Shown here: one piece after another, positions 41,977-42,724 of the stretch
Layout: each line of letters begins with the position of its first letter
Numbering within the stretch: the first letter of the stretch is position 1
Assembly: GCF_016901675.1 (NCBI RefSeq)
Contig: NZ_JACJKU010000003.1
Location: 1 to 42,724 of the forward strand
Source of the DNA: Limosilactobacillus coleohominis
GTDB taxonomy: Bacteria; Bacillota; Bacilli; Lactobacillales; Lactobacillaceae
Reading direction: 5' to 3'
Length of the DNA stretch: 42,724 nt
Notes under the pieces: model-generated
What the model was told of the DNA's origin: nothing
The model's database searches: none
The model's input: the letters and a program-made list of their open reading frames with translations, nothing else
Program-made: the position numbers and the translations under genes

Positions 41977-42420
41977 ATGACGGAGATTACGGGACGTACT
42001 AAATCAATATTACAATCCAATGGGTTGCGGTGGACAAAACAACGTCGATCTTTAATTCAGATTTTGAGTAATGCTATGGATCACTATGTCGACATTACAG
42101 AAGTGGATCGGCAAATGCGTCAGGAATATCCAGGAATTAGCCATAATACAATTTACCGTAACCTGCAGGAATTTAAAAAGCTGCGACTCGTGGAATTTAA
42201 TAGTGGAACTGCAGGACTAATGGTTAAACTAGAATGCGATGTTCACCACCACCATCATTTTATTTGCCAGCGCTGTGGGAAAGTTCAAGAAATTACGATG
42301 CCAAACTTTAACTACCAGCAATATCAACAGCAGCTACCAGGAGCCAAAATTACAGGACACAGTTTTGAATTATATGGTTACTGTGCAGATTGCCAACGAG
42401 AGATGGCTAAAAAATCTTAG
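41977..42420 (+). CDS. Fur family metalloregulator
   Basis: Metal-responsive repressor of 147 residues. The N-terminal winged helix (about residues 10-80, with TKQRRSLIQIL and HNTIYRNLQEF) is followed by a metal region: CDVHHHHHFICQRCGKVQEI with a His cluster and CxxC, and a second CxxC (CADC) at the C-terminus for the structural zinc. This is typical of Fur/PerR/Zur; which metal or peroxide it senses cannot be told. ATG at 41977 follows AAGAGG; the open frame starting at 41899 overlaps the preceding gene and is not used. It closes the Nudix-gmk cluster. Confidence 0.87.
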   Translation: MTEITGRTKSILQSNGLRWTKQRRSLIQILSNAMDHYVDITEVDRQMRQEYPGISHNTIYRNLQEFKKLRLVEFNSGTAGLMVKLECDVHHHHHFICQRCGKVQEITMPNFNYQQYQQQLPGAKITGHSFELYGYCADCQREMAKKS

Positions 42421-42454
42421 GAGATCTTTAAACTTTATTGAGGAGAAAGTTGAT

Positions 42455-42460
42455 TATAAT
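42455..42460 (+). promoter_or_regulatory. -10 element upstream of the secreted-protein gene
   Basis: TATAAT preceded by GAT, 24 bases before the ATG at 42484. No convincing -35 at the standard distance. Confidence 0.35.
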
Positions 42461-42483
42461 TGGGTACTAAAGGAGCTGTAAAA

Positions 42484-42724
42484 ATGTTAAAAACACCACC
42501 ATTTGTTACCCCCTTTGCGCTAGTGTCATTAGTGTTAGCATTAGGTGCAACGAACGTGGTAGTTAATAAAACCACCCATACTAATGAAGGGGCAAAGGTC
42601 ACGAACACAAGGACAGTGCGCCAAAATTCAGATGACCAGCAAAATAGTAATAGTAGTAGTCGTAATGACAATAGTGATCGTGATAATGATCAATCATCGT
42701 CTTCCTCCACTACACGTCAGGATC
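42484..42724 (+). CDS. Secreted or membrane-anchored protein with Ser/Asn/Asp-rich linker (3' end missing)
   Basis: The first 80 codons are in the window; the rest lies beyond the end. The product starts with a short polar stretch and a hydrophobic segment (about residues 8-27, FALVSLVLALGATNVVV), then a low-complexity Ser/Asn/Asp/Gln-rich linker. This looks like an exported protein with an unstructured linker leading to a domain not visible here. AAAGGAG precedes ATG at about 7 bases. No family can be assigned. Confidence 0.6.
   Translation, partial: MLKTPPFVTPFALVSLVLALGATNVVVNKTTHTNEGAKVTNTRTVRQNSDDQQNSNSSSRNDNSDRDNDQSSSSSTTRQD

Noticed and set aside
1-42724. CRISPR arrays, insertion sequences, phage genes, tRNA or rRNA genes
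   Set aside because: No repeat arrays, transposase motifs, phage proteins, or tRNA/rRNA consensus was seen on either strand by reading. A computed tRNA or repeat scan would be decisive but was not possible.

Overview
This is a 42.7 kb chromosomal segment of a low-GC Firmicute, most probably a member of Lactobacillaceae (a Limosilactobacillus-like species is my guess). The evidence is the peptidase set (PepX, proline iminopeptidase, C69 dipeptidase), AAAGGAGG-type ribosome binding sites, CcpA/LacI-type operators, T-box and purine riboswitch control, and a cell-wall set of LtaS and YkuD proteins. I see no phage genes, insertion sequences, CRISPR arrays, tRNA or rRNA. Almost all genes are recognisable housekeeping or metabolic functions, and I did not find a convincing entirely new system.

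Layout. 1-9.6 kb: lipoteichoic acid synthase, a small unknown protein, a histidine phosphatase, a C69 dipeptidase, a xanthine/guanine permease under a purine riboswitch, a CorA-type transporter with an altered signature motif, and an rluD-like/terC/trxA operon. 9.6-16.4 kb: a pentose and deoxyribose island with a divergent SorC-family regulator, deoC, a DUF4432 epimerase-like protein and a deoxyribokinase. It is followed by a second unit with ribokinase, ribose pyranase and a FucP-like permease behind a dense cluster of CcpA/LacI-type operators. 16.4-18.4 kb: a tiny membrane-protein gene with its own promoter and terminator, then the Fe-S pair sufS-sufU. 18.4-20.2 kb (minus strand): a methionine T-box leader, a MetQ-like binding protein and msrA.

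20.2-34.9 kb: flavin reductase, ABC-F protein, a GPH/SLC45-type sugar permease, and a DHH phosphoesterase. An Rrf2 regulator with an NmrA-type reductase lies divergent from an OpuC-like osmolyte transporter with a quinone reductase. Two tandem L,D-transpeptidases follow (one frameshifted), then a LacI regulator divergent from a GH31 glycosidase. The permease and the GH31 gene, about 10 kb apart, carry the same TGTAAACGTTTACG operator and probably form one regulon. 34.9-42.7 kb: HAD phosphatase, proline iminopeptidase, PepX, an amino-acid permease, and a plus-strand cluster of Nudix hydrolase (C-terminal frameshift), guanylate-kinase-like protein and Fur-family regulator. A secreted Ser/Asn/Asp-rich protein is cut by the window end.

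Most worth checking: two single-base frameshifts (the LDT at an A8 tract and the Nudix gene), the T-box-metQ-msrA operon with no adjacent metNP, the 28-residue membrane peptide unit, the CorA YGEN variant, and the Rrf2/OpuC/quinone-reductase arrangement.
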